Below, piece after piece: positions 32,824 to 44,355 of a DNA stretch of 64,000 nt (positions are counted from its first letter, which is position 1; every line of letters starts with the position of its first letter). The DNA is from Pseudomonas sp. Irchel 3E13 (GTDB lineage: Bacteria; Pseudomonadota; Gammaproteobacteria; Pseudomonadales; Pseudomonadaceae). Location: contig NZ_FYDX01000011.1 of assembly GCF_900187455.1 (NCBI RefSeq), positions 62,001-126,000 on the forward strand. The letters are read 5' to 3'. The position numbers and the translations under genes were made by a program. The notes below the pieces were generated by a model. The model did no database searches. It saw nothing but the letters and a program-made list of their open reading frames with translations, and was not told where the DNA came from.

Positions 32824-35800
32824 TCAGTACTTCGCGCCTTCGCGGCGGGTCAGTTCCCCGATCAGTTGCCGTTCATCGTTGCGAAGCTGTTCTTCCAGCG
32901 CCTTGACCCGGGCACCGAGTTCATCCGCGGTGTCGCCGGGATACAGGTCTGTCAGCTCCAGCACCCGGGCCTGGAAGTTGTCCTTGAGGTCGTTGAAACG
33001 ATCGCTGTTGGTTTCCCGCAGGTACTCCACCCAGAAATCCCGCTGGCTCGCAAAATCCAGGAAAGCCTGGCCCTGCTCGGCCTGGTGCACCTGCATCAAA
33101 GCGCTATCCAGCTCACCCGGCCGGATATGCGCGGCGAATTGATAGAGCATCTTGCCGGGAGGGACAGGCAGATCGAGCTCGTTCGCCCAATGCAGGCGGT
33201 AGGCCAGGCGCACTTCGGCCTCGTCCCGGCCGCCCGATTCGCGCCGCGCGCAATCGTCCAGTGCCTGCGAGCGGAACAGGCGCCGAGTCAATTGATAAAG
33301 GGTTTGTCCACGCGCTTGCTCGGGCACATCGCGCAGCGACTGGCGGATGTGCAACTGCAGTTCCATCTGGTTGAACTCCAGCCGGATGCCGTCCGGGCAG
33401 GTGTCATGGCTGCGCACCTGGCGCAGCGGTTCCTCCGCCATGCCGTTGAGGGTCAGGCGAAACTCAGTGTCTTGCGCCGCGGCGGCAAGCACCCGCCAGA
33501 CACGCTCAACCAGTTCAGGTCGGGTGCTGGCGTCACGGTAGTCCGCGGTATGCCGCAAACGGCCAACCAGCCCCAGCAAATCCTTCGCATCATGGCCGGC
33601 GTCGAGCTGCCGCCAGATGTCACGACGCCCTTCGCTCCGGTCCTCCGCGCCCGCCAGCCACGGCTCGACGGCGGACGCCCTCGGCCCCGGCTCTCCATTG
33701 CTGTGCAACTGCTCAGAGCCATCGACGTCGGATTCGGAGAATTCCGAATCCGAGTCGTGGCGATCCGGGACCAGCCTGCGGATCTCCTCGGGCACATCCA
33801 TGTGGAAGGTGTAAGGGCGGTTCCACGACTGCGAGACATACGCCTGGCGGATCATGTCGTCCGTCAATGGGTTGCCGGTGAGGGCAATTTCGACATGGAT
33901 ATTGGGATTGGAATTGCGGCGGTTATCCAGCAGGTATTGCGGCAGCTCGCTGATCGAGTTGTATTCCAGGCCGAGCATTTCCACCAACTCCGGGAGCAAT
34001 TCGTCGAGCCAGACCGGCCACGCCTGCAACCCGACGTTGTTCAGGCTCAGCAGCGTCCAATAGCGGTCCAGCATCGGCGTGCAGTCCAGGATGTTGCCCA
34101 TGATGTTGCCGTCGAGGCCCAGGTAGGTGAGCTCGGGGATGCTGCAAAGAAACGCGATGGCCGTCTGATCGATCGTCAGGCCCTGGTCGTTCAGCGCCAG
34201 GGCGGTCAGTTCCGGCAATTCGAGCAGCGCCGGTGGCAGTACCGTCAACGGCGTGACATGGCCCGTCAGCTTCAAGCCTCTCAACTTGGAAAAGCGCCGC
34301 AGGAATTGATTGAATTGTTCGATATCCGCGACAGGCCGGATCAACTCCATTTGCTCCACGCCCTGGTAAAAAAAAGCAGGCAATGTCTGCGGGAAATCGT
34401 GAAGGGCAATCGCGTCCAGCCGCAGGCGCGGGACGTTCAGCGCACTCCTTTCGCGCCAGAACGCCAGAAGCGTGTCGCGGACGCGACGACGCGCCAGCAA
34501 TTGCTCCTCGCTCGGCGCGGTGGTTGAGGTCGACGCCTCGACCCAGTGCTCCAGCGCCTCGTTCAATACGCTGTGCTCGTCCTTCAACTGCTCGAAGTCA
34601 CGCTGAGACTGAAGCGGGTCGAGGTCGAAACTGAACCGGCGATCCGCTCCCTCGCCAAACCGCAGTTGCCGGATGGTCGGGACCGTCAAGCGATTGCGCA
34701 CCAGTGACAGCCGGGTCGCCGGCGTTGCCGCCATGACCGTGTTGTCCAGCAGCCACGCCGGCAAGCGGCTGATCGCGTTGTCCGCCAGGGAGACTTCGGC
34801 AAGATGGCCGAGCGCGGTGCTGTCGAGCCATTCAGGCCAGCTCGCGAGGTGCATGCGCTGCAACCCGAGGTAGCGCAGGTTCAGGTTCATGACCGTCAGG
34901 GGCGTCTCGCCCTGGCCAGGCAGGTCGGCGGCGTCACCGGCTGCGCCCAGCCTGTTACCGCTCAGGTCGAGCCGCTCCAGGTGCGCCAGGCCGCGCAGGC
35001 GGTCGAGCGCCTCCTGCGTGACGTTGAGCGCCACATCGGTCAACGCCAGGCTGCGCACCTGAGGCGCCGCCTCCAGCACCGTGGTTATCAGCTCGCGGCT
35101 GTTCAGACCGTTGACGCTGCGCACGGCCAGCGACGCCGCCTGAGGAAAACGCCGGAAAAAATCCGCGAGCGCGGGGCCTGTAGCGCTGTCCGCATGGATC
35201 AGTTCCAGGCTGTGCACACGGTCATAGACAAACGCCGGCAACTGCTCGGGAAAGTCCCCCACGCTCACGCTCTCCAGCCGCAAGGACGCGGAGCGCCCGG
35301 TCTCCGGCAAGCAATTGGCTTCCCAGTGGCGCCAGAGCGCTTCGCCAATCCGCGCCCGGCTGATCGAGCGAAGCTCGCCCAGGTCAGCGAAGGATGCCGA
35401 TGCCTGCGCCCATGCGTCGAGGCTGTGCCGCAGCACCTGGTGCTCCTCCAGCAACTGATTGAGGCGCGTATCAATGGCGGCACGGCTCAAGCCGGCACGA
35501 TAAAGCTCGTCGAGGATCTGCTCGGGGTGAGCCTCCTGGAATTCGAGCAGGCGGATCTTGTCCAGCACGCTGTCTTCGCTGACGAACCCGGGCAGCACGC
35601 CCCTGCCACTCAGCGGGTAACCGCGCCGACCGTCAGCAAGGCGCATCGGCGAACGCGCGGACGGCTTGAGCGGTTGCATGCGCAACACCTCGCGCGCCAC
35701 AGGGCGCGGCAGCAGCGGCAGGTGTTGCACGGCACGCTTGAGGTCCGCGCCCTGGCCGACATGGGGGAAGCCCAGCTCGCTGCGCTGCCGGTCGGGCAAC

Positions 35801-38421
35801 GCGTGCAGCAGCGACGCGTAAAGGTCTTCGCGACCGTGCAACGGCTGGCCGTCCGCGTCATGCGCCTGATACCCGCCTTCCTGCTTGACCAGCACCTTGC
35901 GAATCAGTGCATCGGCCGGGCCGACCCGGTCGAGCAAGGCCCCGTGAAACCGCGCCTCACGCAGTTCCAGACGGACCTGGGGCGACCAGCCGGGCAACCT
36001 GGCGATGGTGTGCAGCAGCAGTTGTTCACTGTCGGCCGTTTCGACCGAGTCCAGATACATGCCTTCGTAGGCGCGGGCCAGACGCACGTTGTGCAGATAG
36101 GCACGGGCCTCTTCGGCGAGGCGCGCCGGCACTCGCTGGGTCGCCGCCATCTGTTGCAACTCGGCCGGACTGGCGTGCTGCAATACCTCGTCGACGACCG
36201 GCACGGGCAAGCCGGGAAAACTGCGGCGAACCACGTCCTGGGCGGGCCTTGAGGCGTAGAGCGCGTCGTAGCGGCGGTTGAACAGTTCGGTTCTGCGGGC
36301 ATGCGCATCGCCGGCTTCCTCTTGCTCGATGAAACGCCCCAGTTCGCGGTCCAGTTGCCAGCGCTGCGCGGTGTCGTCGAGCAACGCCGGCGGGCGCTGC
36401 GCCTCCGCCAGCGTATGGCGCAAGACCGACTCGGGAGTGCCGCTGATCCGCAAGATCCGCAGCGCTTCTTCATCGGAAAAACGTGCCGGGGTGTAGCCCA
36501 GCCGGCGGAACAGGTACAGCCCTTGCCAGTCCCGAGGCTGATCCAGTTCGTGCAGCCAGGCGCCCGCGCCGTTGTGGCGCACACGCGGTTCATAGGCATC
36601 ACTTCGCACAGGGTGTTCCAGCCGATAGGGCTCCGTTGTCGAGGGCGGCTTGACCACGTAAGTCCGCCCGTCCAGCGGCCACCACTGCTTGCCCTGATAC
36701 TCGAAGAGCCCCGACGCATCGGGCGTGAGCCCCGCCGGCAAGACGATGTCGTGGGCGAACGGGGTCAGGTCCGGCTTCCAGAGTCGGGTGCTGCCATCGG
36801 GCACGCGCACCGCCCGCATCTGCCCGACCGCGCTCGGCACCTCCAATGCCGGAACGCCACGGCCACTCGCCCCCAGCGCTCCGAGCGCCGCGACCATGGC
36901 GACGTTTTCCAGCACATCCATGAAATAGCCCCAGGCTTGATCACGCTCGCCCTTGGCCAGGCTGTCGATGCCTTCGAAGGTTTCATAACTCAACTGGACG
37001 GCCATGACCCCCAACATGACCTCGCCGAGGCCGGGCACCACGAACGCGGCGATATTCAGGGCCTGAAAGGCCTTCTCGAAAAAGTACCGCGTTGCCGCGT
37101 CGAAGGATTTCTGGTCTTCAAGCGCCGTCGGCACCGCATGGAACAGCCCATCGTCCTTCAGCACGGCCACCTTCTGCCGGAACAGTTCCGAGAGGAAACC
37201 GACCGCGAACGGCTGCTCCTCCACCCGCAGTCGGGCTTTGTTGTCGAGTTTCACCTCGTACCAGCCCAAGCTGTTCAAGACCTTGGGGTAGAACGCCTGG
37301 TGGATTTTTCCGAACACCAGGGCGCGTTCGCGGGCGGGCACGAAGCGCTCGAAAAAAGACAGGTAGCCAGGCTGAAGCATGCTGTCACGCAACGCTTCGA
37401 TGAACTGCTGGGACGAGGCGTACGCCTGCAACGGGTGAAACGGATCGTCGGGGATATACACCAGCACGGGCTCGATAGCGGTGCTGGACTCGCGGTCCGG
37501 ACTGATGACCACGATGCCCGTGAGGGTAACTTGCCATAACCGCAGAAGTTTGCAGGTCAGCGGTTTTCCGTTCAGCGTGGCCGGCTTGTTTTTCGCGATC
37601 TGCCGCAGGGCTTCGCTTGTTGCCTGATCGATAAGGTTGCGCATCGAGGCCAGTTGCACCTGAAGCAGGAAGGCCGACTGTTCGAAACTTTTGAATACAC
37701 CACGCAAGTTGAATGCCGCGGCGTCCGGTGCGTCGCCCGGACGGGAAGAAGGGTTCAATACCGACGCGATCAAGGCTTGATACTTGCGCCCCAGGTCCAG
37801 TGTTCGACACATCGCCGCAAATTTTTCCGGCGCAATATCAATCACCGTGCCTTCAATTGCTATGCCCTCGATGCGCGCCTTGAAAACAATAACCGACCGG
37901 GTATTGCCACTGTCCATGGCACCGGGCGAAGTTTCCCACGCCTCGAAATTCTGCAAGGCCGCCTTGAGCAGCGGTTGCACCGCCGCCGCCATCGCGCCCG
38001 GCGGTAACAGCGGTGGGTTGGGAGGAAATCCCACCCCCGCGTCCGCGGCCCGCCGGGCATGAAAAAGATGGCTATTACGGACATCGACCCGCAGGCCGAA
38101 GGTGTCTTGTATCGCGGCGGTAAGCAGTGGCTCGGCGAACGCTTCCGCGCTCGGCAGGCACGCCAGCAGCGCATTCACCTGCTGCTCGTAGAAGCGGTGG
38201 TCGGCGTACAGCCGGGCCAATTGCCGGGCGGCACCCGGATCGGCGCGGCGCGCCTGCTCGAACCAGGGCAAGGGTTTCGCCCCCGCCTGACGCATCGCCC
38301 GATGGGTGTCGGAAGAGGCGTTCAACAACCATTCGGGTATTTTGTTTTTAACCGTGGCGTACTGTTCGCTGATGGCAGCATCGCCATTCTTTGACGCGGC
38401 GGATAAGTTGACTTCAGGCAT
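32824..38421 (-). CDS. NEL-type E3 ubiquitin ligase toxin-like protein, copy 3
   Basis: An 1865-residue paralogue with the same layout: dermonecrotic-toxin-like N-terminal region, SPMRLADGRRGYPLSGRG, two helical+LRR modules, the acidic linker HDSDSEFSESDVDGSEQ, and a NEL domain with C1675 (HDTCPDGIRLEFNQM). It is closer to copy 4 than to copies 1 and 2: FPHVGQGA, ELTRREGAKY at the end versus ELSNREGLKYA. ATG 38421 has AAGG about 8 nt upstream. Gln in ALMQVHQ marks the position that became a stop in copy 4. Confidence 0.88.
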   Translation of the reverse strand: MPEVNLSAASKNGDAAISEQYATVKNKIPEWLLNASSDTHRAMRQAGAKPLPWFEQARRADPGAARQLARLYADHRFYEQQVNALLACLPSAEAFAEPLLTAAIQDTFGLRVDVRNSHLFHARRAADAGVGFPPNPPLLPPGAMAAAVQPLLKAALQNFEAWETSPGAMDSGNTRSVIVFKARIEGIAIEGTVIDIAPEKFAAMCRTLDLGRKYQALIASVLNPSSRPGDAPDAAAFNLRGVFKSFEQSAFLLQVQLASMRNLIDQATSEALRQIAKNKPATLNGKPLTCKLLRLWQVTLTGIVVISPDRESSTAIEPVLVYIPDDPFHPLQAYASSQQFIEALRDSMLQPGYLSFFERFVPARERALVFGKIHQAFYPKVLNSLGWYEVKLDNKARLRVEEQPFAVGFLSELFRQKVAVLKDDGLFHAVPTALEDQKSFDAATRYFFEKAFQALNIAAFVVPGLGEVMLGVMAVQLSYETFEGIDSLAKGERDQAWGYFMDVLENVAMVAALGALGASGRGVPALEVPSAVGQMRAVRVPDGSTRLWKPDLTPFAHDIVLPAGLTPDASGLFEYQGKQWWPLDGRTYVVKPPSTTEPYRLEHPVRSDAYEPRVRHNGAGAWLHELDQPRDWQGLYLFRRLGYTPARFSDEEALRILRISGTPESVLRHTLAEAQRPPALLDDTAQRWQLDRELGRFIEQEEAGDAHARRTELFNRRYDALYASRPAQDVVRRSFPGLPVPVVDEVLQHASPAELQQMAATQRVPARLAEEARAYLHNVRLARAYEGMYLDSVETADSEQLLLHTIARLPGWSPQVRLELREARFHGALLDRVGPADALIRKVLVKQEGGYQAHDADGQPLHGREDLYASLLHALPDRQRSELGFPHVGQGADLKRAVQHLPLLPRPVAREVLRMQPLKPSARSPMRLADGRRGYPLSGRGVLPGFVSEDSVLDKIRLLEFQEAHPEQILDELYRAGLSRAAIDTRLNQLLEEHQVLRHSLDAWAQASASFADLGELRSISRARIGEALWRHWEANCLPETGRSASLRLESVSVGDFPEQLPAFVYDRVHSLELIHADSATGPALADFFRRFPQAASLAVRSVNGLNSRELITTVLEAAPQVRSLALTDVALNVTQEALDRLRGLAHLERLDLSGNRLGAAGDAADLPGQGETPLTVMNLNLRYLGLQRMHLASWPEWLDSTALGHLAEVSLADNAISRLPAWLLDNTVMAATPATRLSLVRNRLTVPTIRQLRFGEGADRRFSFDLDPLQSQRDFEQLKDEHSVLNEALEHWVEASTSTTAPSEEQLLARRRVRDTLLAFWRERSALNVPRLRLDAIALHDFPQTLPAFFYQGVEQMELIRPVADIEQFNQFLRRFSKLRGLKLTGHVTPLTVLPPALLELPELTALALNDQGLTIDQTAIAFLCSIPELTYLGLDGNIMGNILDCTPMLDRYWTLLSLNNVGLQAWPVWLDELLPELVEMLGLEYNSISELPQYLLDNRRNSNPNIHVEIALTGNPLTDDMIRQAYVSQSWNRPYTFHMDVPEEIRRLVPDRHDSDSEFSESDVDGSEQLHSNGEPGPRASAVEPWLAGAEDRSEGRRDIWRQLDAGHDAKDLLGLVGRLRHTADYRDASTRPELVERVWRVLAAAAQDTEFRLTLNGMAEEPLRQVRSHDTCPDGIRLEFNQMELQLHIRQSLRDVPEQARGQTLYQLTRRLFRSQALDDCARRESGGRDEAEVRLAYRLHWANELDLPVPPGKMLYQFAAHIRPGELDSALMQVHQAEQGQAFLDFASQRDFWVEYLRETNSDRFNDLKDNFQARVLELTDLYPGDTADELGARVKALEEQLRNDERQLIGELTRREGAKY

Positions 38422-38524
38422 GAGAACGACCTTCAACGTTATTGACGGGCCGTCCAGAATAACCAGCGAAAGTTCGACAAACGGTTCAAATAACTTATAG
38501 AAACCCCACCGCCAACATCATTAT

Positions 38525-38556
38525 TTCAAACGCATTCACACTATAAATAACACCCT
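38525..38556 (-). promoter_or_regulatory. Shared upstream element of the giant genes (copy 3)
   Basis: The minus strand reads AGGGTGTTATTTATAGT, 8 nt, CGTTTGAA, about 104 bp upstream of the copy 3 start. TATAGT could be a -10 hexamer, but no good -35 is visible. Confidence 0.55.
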
Positions 38557-38601
38557 GTTCAAACGTTCCCTGTACTGACCCGCGAACGCATGTCGCGCAA
38601 T

Positions 38602-38660
38602 AAAAAACAGGTGCGAATGTCCGCGAAATCAATCCCGCAGAACTTCCTCACCTGTTTTTA
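38602..38660 (-). terminator. Large-loop hairpin after copy 4
   Basis: An 11-bp inverted repeat, AAAAACAGGTG (38649-38659 read on minus) and CACCTGTTTTT (38603-38613), with a 35-nt loop. On the minus strand the stem ends in a T-run directly after copy 4, as in a factor-independent terminator. Confidence 0.55.
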
Positions 38661-38695
38661 TCGCCGGCTCATATGACCACGGATGCACGCAAACG

Positions 38696-41600
38696 CTATG
38701 CGTACTTCAGGCCTTCTCTGTTGCTCAGCTCTTCGATCAGGCTGCGTTCATCCCTGGCCAATTGCTCTTCCAATACCTTGATCCTCGCGCTGAACTGGTC
38801 GGGAAGATCACCGGGATAAAGATCGGTCACTTCCAGCACCCGGGCTTCGAAGGCGTCCTTCAACGCCCTGAAACGATCGGCGTGCATTTCATGCAGGTAT
38901 TCCACCCAGAAATCGCGCTGGGCAGCGTAGTCCATGAAGCCCTGGCCGCTTTCGCCCTGCTCAACCTAGAGCAATACGCTGTCGAACTCTCCGGGCCGGA
39001 TATCGGCATGGGACTGATACAGCATCTTGCTCGGCGGAACCGGCAGATCGAGGCGCTCGGCCCAATGCAGGCGATAGGCAAGACGGACCTCGGCTTCGTC
39101 GCGGCTACCGGCCTGCCGACGCGCGATGTCATCCAGCACCTGCAAGCGGTACAGGCGCCGGGTCAGTCGATAGAGGGTTTGCCCGCGGTCCTGCTCGGAG
39201 ACATCGCGCAGCGATTGGCGGATGTATACCTGAACTTCCATCTGGTTGAACTCCAGCCGGATGCCATCAGGGCAGGTGTCGTAGTTCTGCACCTGGCGTA
39301 GCGGTTCCTCGGCCATGCCATTGAGGATCAGGCACAACTCGGGGTCACGAGCCGCCGCATCCAGCACGCCCCATACGCGCTCGACCAACTCCGGGCGCGT
39401 CGTCACCCGCCGGTAATCCGCGGTATTGCGCAGGTGCGCCACCATCCCCAGCAGGTCCCGCGCACTGTCGCTCCTGTCAAGTTGCTGCCAGGTGCCGCGG
39501 CGCAGTTGATCTTCGTCGCCCGCGGCGCTCAGCCATGGCTCGATGGAGCTGACCATCTCGTCCTGTATTCCACCACCATGGGAGTGGCCGAAATTCTCGG
39601 TATCGGAATCCGACACCTCCGAATCCGAATCATGGCTTTCAGGGGGCAGCCTGCGGATCTCATCCGGCAAATCCATATTGAAGGAGTAAGGTCGGTTGTA
39701 CGATTCGGAGACATGGGCGCGAACCATCATTTCATGGGTCAGCGGATTGCCCCTGAGGACGATATCGGTGTGGCCAACTTCACTGCGAAGATTGACCAGA
39801 AGGTATTCCGGCAACTCGCGGATCTGGTTGTTTTCCAGGCACAGCATGTCTATCGATCCGGGCAGCAAGGGGTCGACCCACGCGGGCCAGGACTGCAGGC
39901 CGACATCGTTCAGGCTCAAGGTCAGCAGTGGAATGCGATGCCCCAGTAGGCTGGCATCCAAAACGGTTCCCATCGTGTTGCCATCGAGTTCCAGGTTAGC
40001 CAGTTTCGTGATCCGCCCGAAAAACTCTATGGCCGCCTGGTCAATGGTGAAACCCTGGAAGCAAATCGACAGTGACCTCAACTCAGGCAACTCGAGCAGC
40101 GCGTCGGGGAGTTCAAGCAGCGGCGTGACGTGGTCGGTCAATGTCACCGCATCGAGCCTCGGGAAATAACGCAAGAACCGGTTGAGCTGTTGTGTGGTCA
40201 GCGTCGGTCGCACCAACTCCAACCGATAAACGACCTCATAGAAAGCGCTCGGCAGCGCCGGGGGAAACTCAGCCAACTCGATCTCATTGAGCCGTAGAAC
40301 CCGATGGTTCAATGCAGTGGGTTCGCCCCTCCAGAACTCAAGAATGTTGTCGCCTATGCGTCGGCGCATGATCGACTGCTGTGCGCTCAAGGGCGCGCCC
40401 GACGAAGACGCCTCGGCCCACTGCTCAAGGATGTCGGACAATGCTTCACGCTCTCGCAGCAGCCGATTCAGTTCTTGTTCCAGGTACACGGGAACATCCA
40501 GGTCGAAGCTGAACCGGTTATCGGCACCCTCGCTCAATCGGAGTGTCTTGATCGTCTGGGTCGAGAGTGGATTGCCCTGGAGCGACAGGCGGGAGCGAGG
40601 CGCTCCGGGATGATTTTCCAGAATATCGCCGGGAAGAATGGTGATCTCGTTATCCATCAACGACACCTCGGCGATAGTGCCCAGCGTGTCGCTGTTGAGC
40701 CAGCGCGGCCACACGCCAAAATGCATGCGGTTCAACCCGAGGTAATCCAGGTCGAAGTTGACGGTCTGGATCTGCCGCAGATAGCTCATCTGGTTGCCAC
40801 TCAGGTCCAGGCGCCGCAGATTCAGCCGGCCGAAAAGGTCGAACTGTTCCTGGGTGAAAAAGGTGCCCATGTCGGTCAACTCAAGATTGCTCAAGTGCAG
40901 CTCCGTGGTTTCCAGAGCGCGCTGCACCCGATAGACATCCCTGATGGTTCCCTGGCGCATGGCCAGGGAGGTCAAGCGGGGGAAACGACTGAGGAAACGC
41001 GACAGAAAAAGCTGTTCTTCTTTCCAGACCATGCCGATGGAACAGCCATTCAACTCCAGGCCTTGCACACGTTCATGGAAAAAGTCCGGTAGCTGCTCGG
41101 GAAAGTCGGCCAGGTCGACACGCTCCAGCAGCAACGGCGCCGGCCCCCCGCGCTCGGGCAAGCTATTGGCTTCCCAGTGATTACAGATCGCCTCGCCAAT
41201 GTCTCTACGACTGATGAACCGCATGGGATTCGGATCTGTAATCGAGGACGAGGCCAGCGCCCACTCGTCGAGACTGCCGCGTAGCGCGCGCTCCTCGTCC
41301 AGCAACTGGTTCAACCGGATGTCGATGGCGGCACGGTCCAGGCCAGCGGTATACAGCGCCCTCAGCACCTCTTCGGGATAGGCGCTGCGAAATTCGAGCA
41401 GGCGGATCTTGTCCAGCAGCGTGTCTTCGCTGATGACCCCGGGAAACACGCCTCTCCCGCTCAACGGATAGCCAAACCGGCCATCGGCAAGGCGCATCGG
41501 CGATTTGCTGGACGGTTTGAGTGGCTGCATGTTCAGCACCTTGCGCAGCACGTGCCTCGGCAACAGCGGCTGCGCCTGTACCGCCCGCTTGAGCGCCGCG

Positions 41601-44254
41601 CCCTGGCCGACATGAGGGAATCCCAGTTGAGCCCGTTGCAGGTCCGGCAGGGCGTGCAACAGCGCGGCGTAGAAGTCGTCGCTGCCGTGCAGGTGCCGAC
41701 CCTCGGCGTCACGCGCCAGGTAACCCTCGCCCTGCTTTACCAGCACCTTGCGCACCGGCGCATCGGCGGGGCCGACGCTGTCGATCAACGGCCCATGAAA
41801 CGTGCCATCGCGAACCTCCAGGAGCACCTGAGGCGACCAGCCCGGCAGGGTTTCCAAGGTGTGCAACAGCAACCTGTCGCTGTCGGGGTTGTACACCGAC
41901 TCCAGGTACACGCCCTCGTATGCACGGGCCAGGCGAGTACTTTGCAGGTACGCGCGGGCTTCTTCGGCCACCCGCTGGGGCACCCGCTGCTCGGTGCGCA
42001 GGCGCTCAAGCTCGGCGGGGCTTGCCTGCTGCAGCAGTTCCTCGGAGACCAGGGTGGGCAAGCCGGGGAACGTGCGCTGAATCACCTGTGCCGTCTCACT
42101 CGGACGAAGGGCCCGGTAGCGCGTGTTGAACCAGGTTCTTCTCGCGCTGATGGCGCCCTGCGACTCGGCAGCACTTGCGCCGATGGCTGCCACCGACTCA
42201 CGGTCGAGTTTCAAACGCTGCGCCGTGTCTACCAGCAAGGCCGGCGGGCGCAGGCCTTCCGCCAAGGCGTGGCGCAATACCGACTCGGAACTGCCGCTGA
42301 TTCGCAGGACACGAAGGGCTTCCTCATCGGAAAACTCATCGCTGGCAACGCCCAGCCGCCGCAACAACCTGACGCCCTGCCACTCCAGCGGCTGATCCGC
42401 CTCATGCAGCCAGGCACCCGCCTGATTGTGGCGCACGCCTGGCTCATACGCGTCAGGTCGAGTGGGGTGCTCCAGCCGGTACGGCTCCGGCTTGACCGCA
42501 TAGGTCTGCCCGTCCAGTGCCAGCCACTGCTTGCCTTGATACTCATACAAACCCAGCGCGTCGGGCTTGAGGTCCGCGGGCAGGACGATGTCGTGGGCAT
42601 AGGGCCGCACGTCCGGTTTCCACAAGCGGGTACTGCCGTCCGCCAGCCGCACCGGCCGCATCGGCGTCACCGCCTCGGGCACCGCCACCGCGGGAATCCG
42701 CCCGCCCCCGGCAGAAACGGCGCCCAAGGCGACGACCAGCGCCACATTGTCCACCACATCCATCAGGTAGCCCCAGGCCTGGTCCTTTTCGCCCTGAGCC
42801 AGGCTTTCGATACCTTCATAGACTTCATAACTCAACTGCGCGGCCATCACGCCCAGCATCACCTCGCCCAGGCCCGGCACCACGAACGCGGCGATATTGA
42901 GGACGTCGAAGGCTTTTTCGAAAAAGTACGCCAGCTTATCCATCAGCGACTTGTGGTCTTGCTCCGCGGTCGGCACCGCATGAAACAGCCCGTCGTCCCT
43001 GAGCACGGCAGCTTTTTGCTCGCACAGCCGGAAGATCAACGTCCCGGAAAAGGCTTCATCTCTCAGGTGCAGCCTCGCCTCGCGGTCCAGAGTCGGCTCA
43101 TACCAGCCAAACTGGCTGTTCCAGATTTTTGGATGGAACGCCTGGTCAAGCTTGCCGAACACCACGCCGCGGTGGCGCGCGGGGACGAAGCGCTGGAAAA
43201 AGTCCAGGTAGCCTGGCTGCAACATGCTCTCGCGCAGCACATGGAGAAACTGCACCGACGAGTCATATTCGCGCAGCGGGTTATACGGATCATCGGGCAG
43301 GTAGACCACCAGGTTTTCCACACCAGCGTGCGTTTCCCGGCCCAGGCGAAAGACCACGACGCCGGTCAACCTCACGTCCCAAAGTTGCAAATAACTGCAA
43401 CGAGGATGTTCAAGGGACGTCTCTTTCGCCAGCGCCATCAGTGCCAACTGCGTCGTTTGGCTGATGGCGTTCTTTAAATAGGCAATCTGCACTTGAAGTT
43501 CAAAGGCCGATTGTTCGAAACGCTGGAAAAGATCGCGCGGGTTTGTCGCGGTATCGCCAGGTCTGGAAACAGGATTGAGCGTCGCCTGTATCAGCGCTTG
43601 ATATTGGCCACCCAAATCGAGGCTCCGGCACAATGCCGCGAACCGTTCAGGGGCGATATCGATTACCGGGCCATCAATCTCCACCCCGTGAAGCGGGTAC
43701 GCGGAGAAAATCGCCGCCCTGGCAATGCGCCCGTTGTCCATTGCCCCCGCCACCGTTTCCCAGGCCTCGAAGTTCTGTAATGCCGAGGTGAGCAATGACT
43801 GGGTGGCCGCCTTCAACAGCCGCTGCGCCAACACGGCCGGATCTTGCGAGAGGCTTTCGAAGGGAACCTCCACGGCGGCGCGCCGGGCATGGAACAAATA
43901 GCTGGTGCGCACCTCGAGATCCAGCCCGAACGCCTCCTTGATTGCCGCCTTGAGCAGCGGTTCGGCAAACACCTCGGCTGTCGGCAAATGCGCCAGCACT
44001 TGATTGACCTGTTGTTCGTCGCGCCAATGACCGGCGTAGATGTCCTGCATCTGGCGGGCAACGTCCGGGCGGCGTAGCCGAGCCTGTTCGAACCAGGACG
44101 GCGCGGTGGCATGTGCCTCGCGTAATGCTCGGCGGGTTTGCGAAGAGGCCTGTTTAAGCCAGTCGGGAATCTTGCCTTCGACCGTAGCGAAGTGTTCACT
44201 TTCCGCAGAGTCTTCATTTACCAACGCCGTTGCAGCACCCATAACTTCAGACAT
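38696..44254 (-). pseudogene. NEL-type E3 ubiquitin ligase toxin-like protein, copy 4, with in-frame amber codon
   Basis: The full frame would encode 1852 residues with the same domains as copies 1-3 (NEL C1661 in YDTCPDGIRLEFNQM, linker HDSDSEVSDSDTENFG). An in-frame TAG at 38966-38968 ends translation after 1762 residues. Copy 3 has CAG (Gln) at the aligned position (LLTAG-VEQ versus LMQVHQ), so a single C-to-T change explains it. The reading frame continues unbroken for about 90 residues (MDYAAQRDFWVEYLHE ... NREGLKYA). The truncated product keeps the catalytic Cys but loses the last part of the NEL domain. ATG 44254 has AAAGG 8 nt upstream. No other lesion was found, so the loss is recent or the codon is read through. 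Confidence 0.85.
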
Positions 44255-44355
44255 TAGAGCGGCCTTTATCACATTGACAGGCACTCCAGCGTAACGGCCG
44301 CCCCGGTAATAAAAAGCTCAAATAACTCATTGAAATCATGAGTATTGGATCAAGA

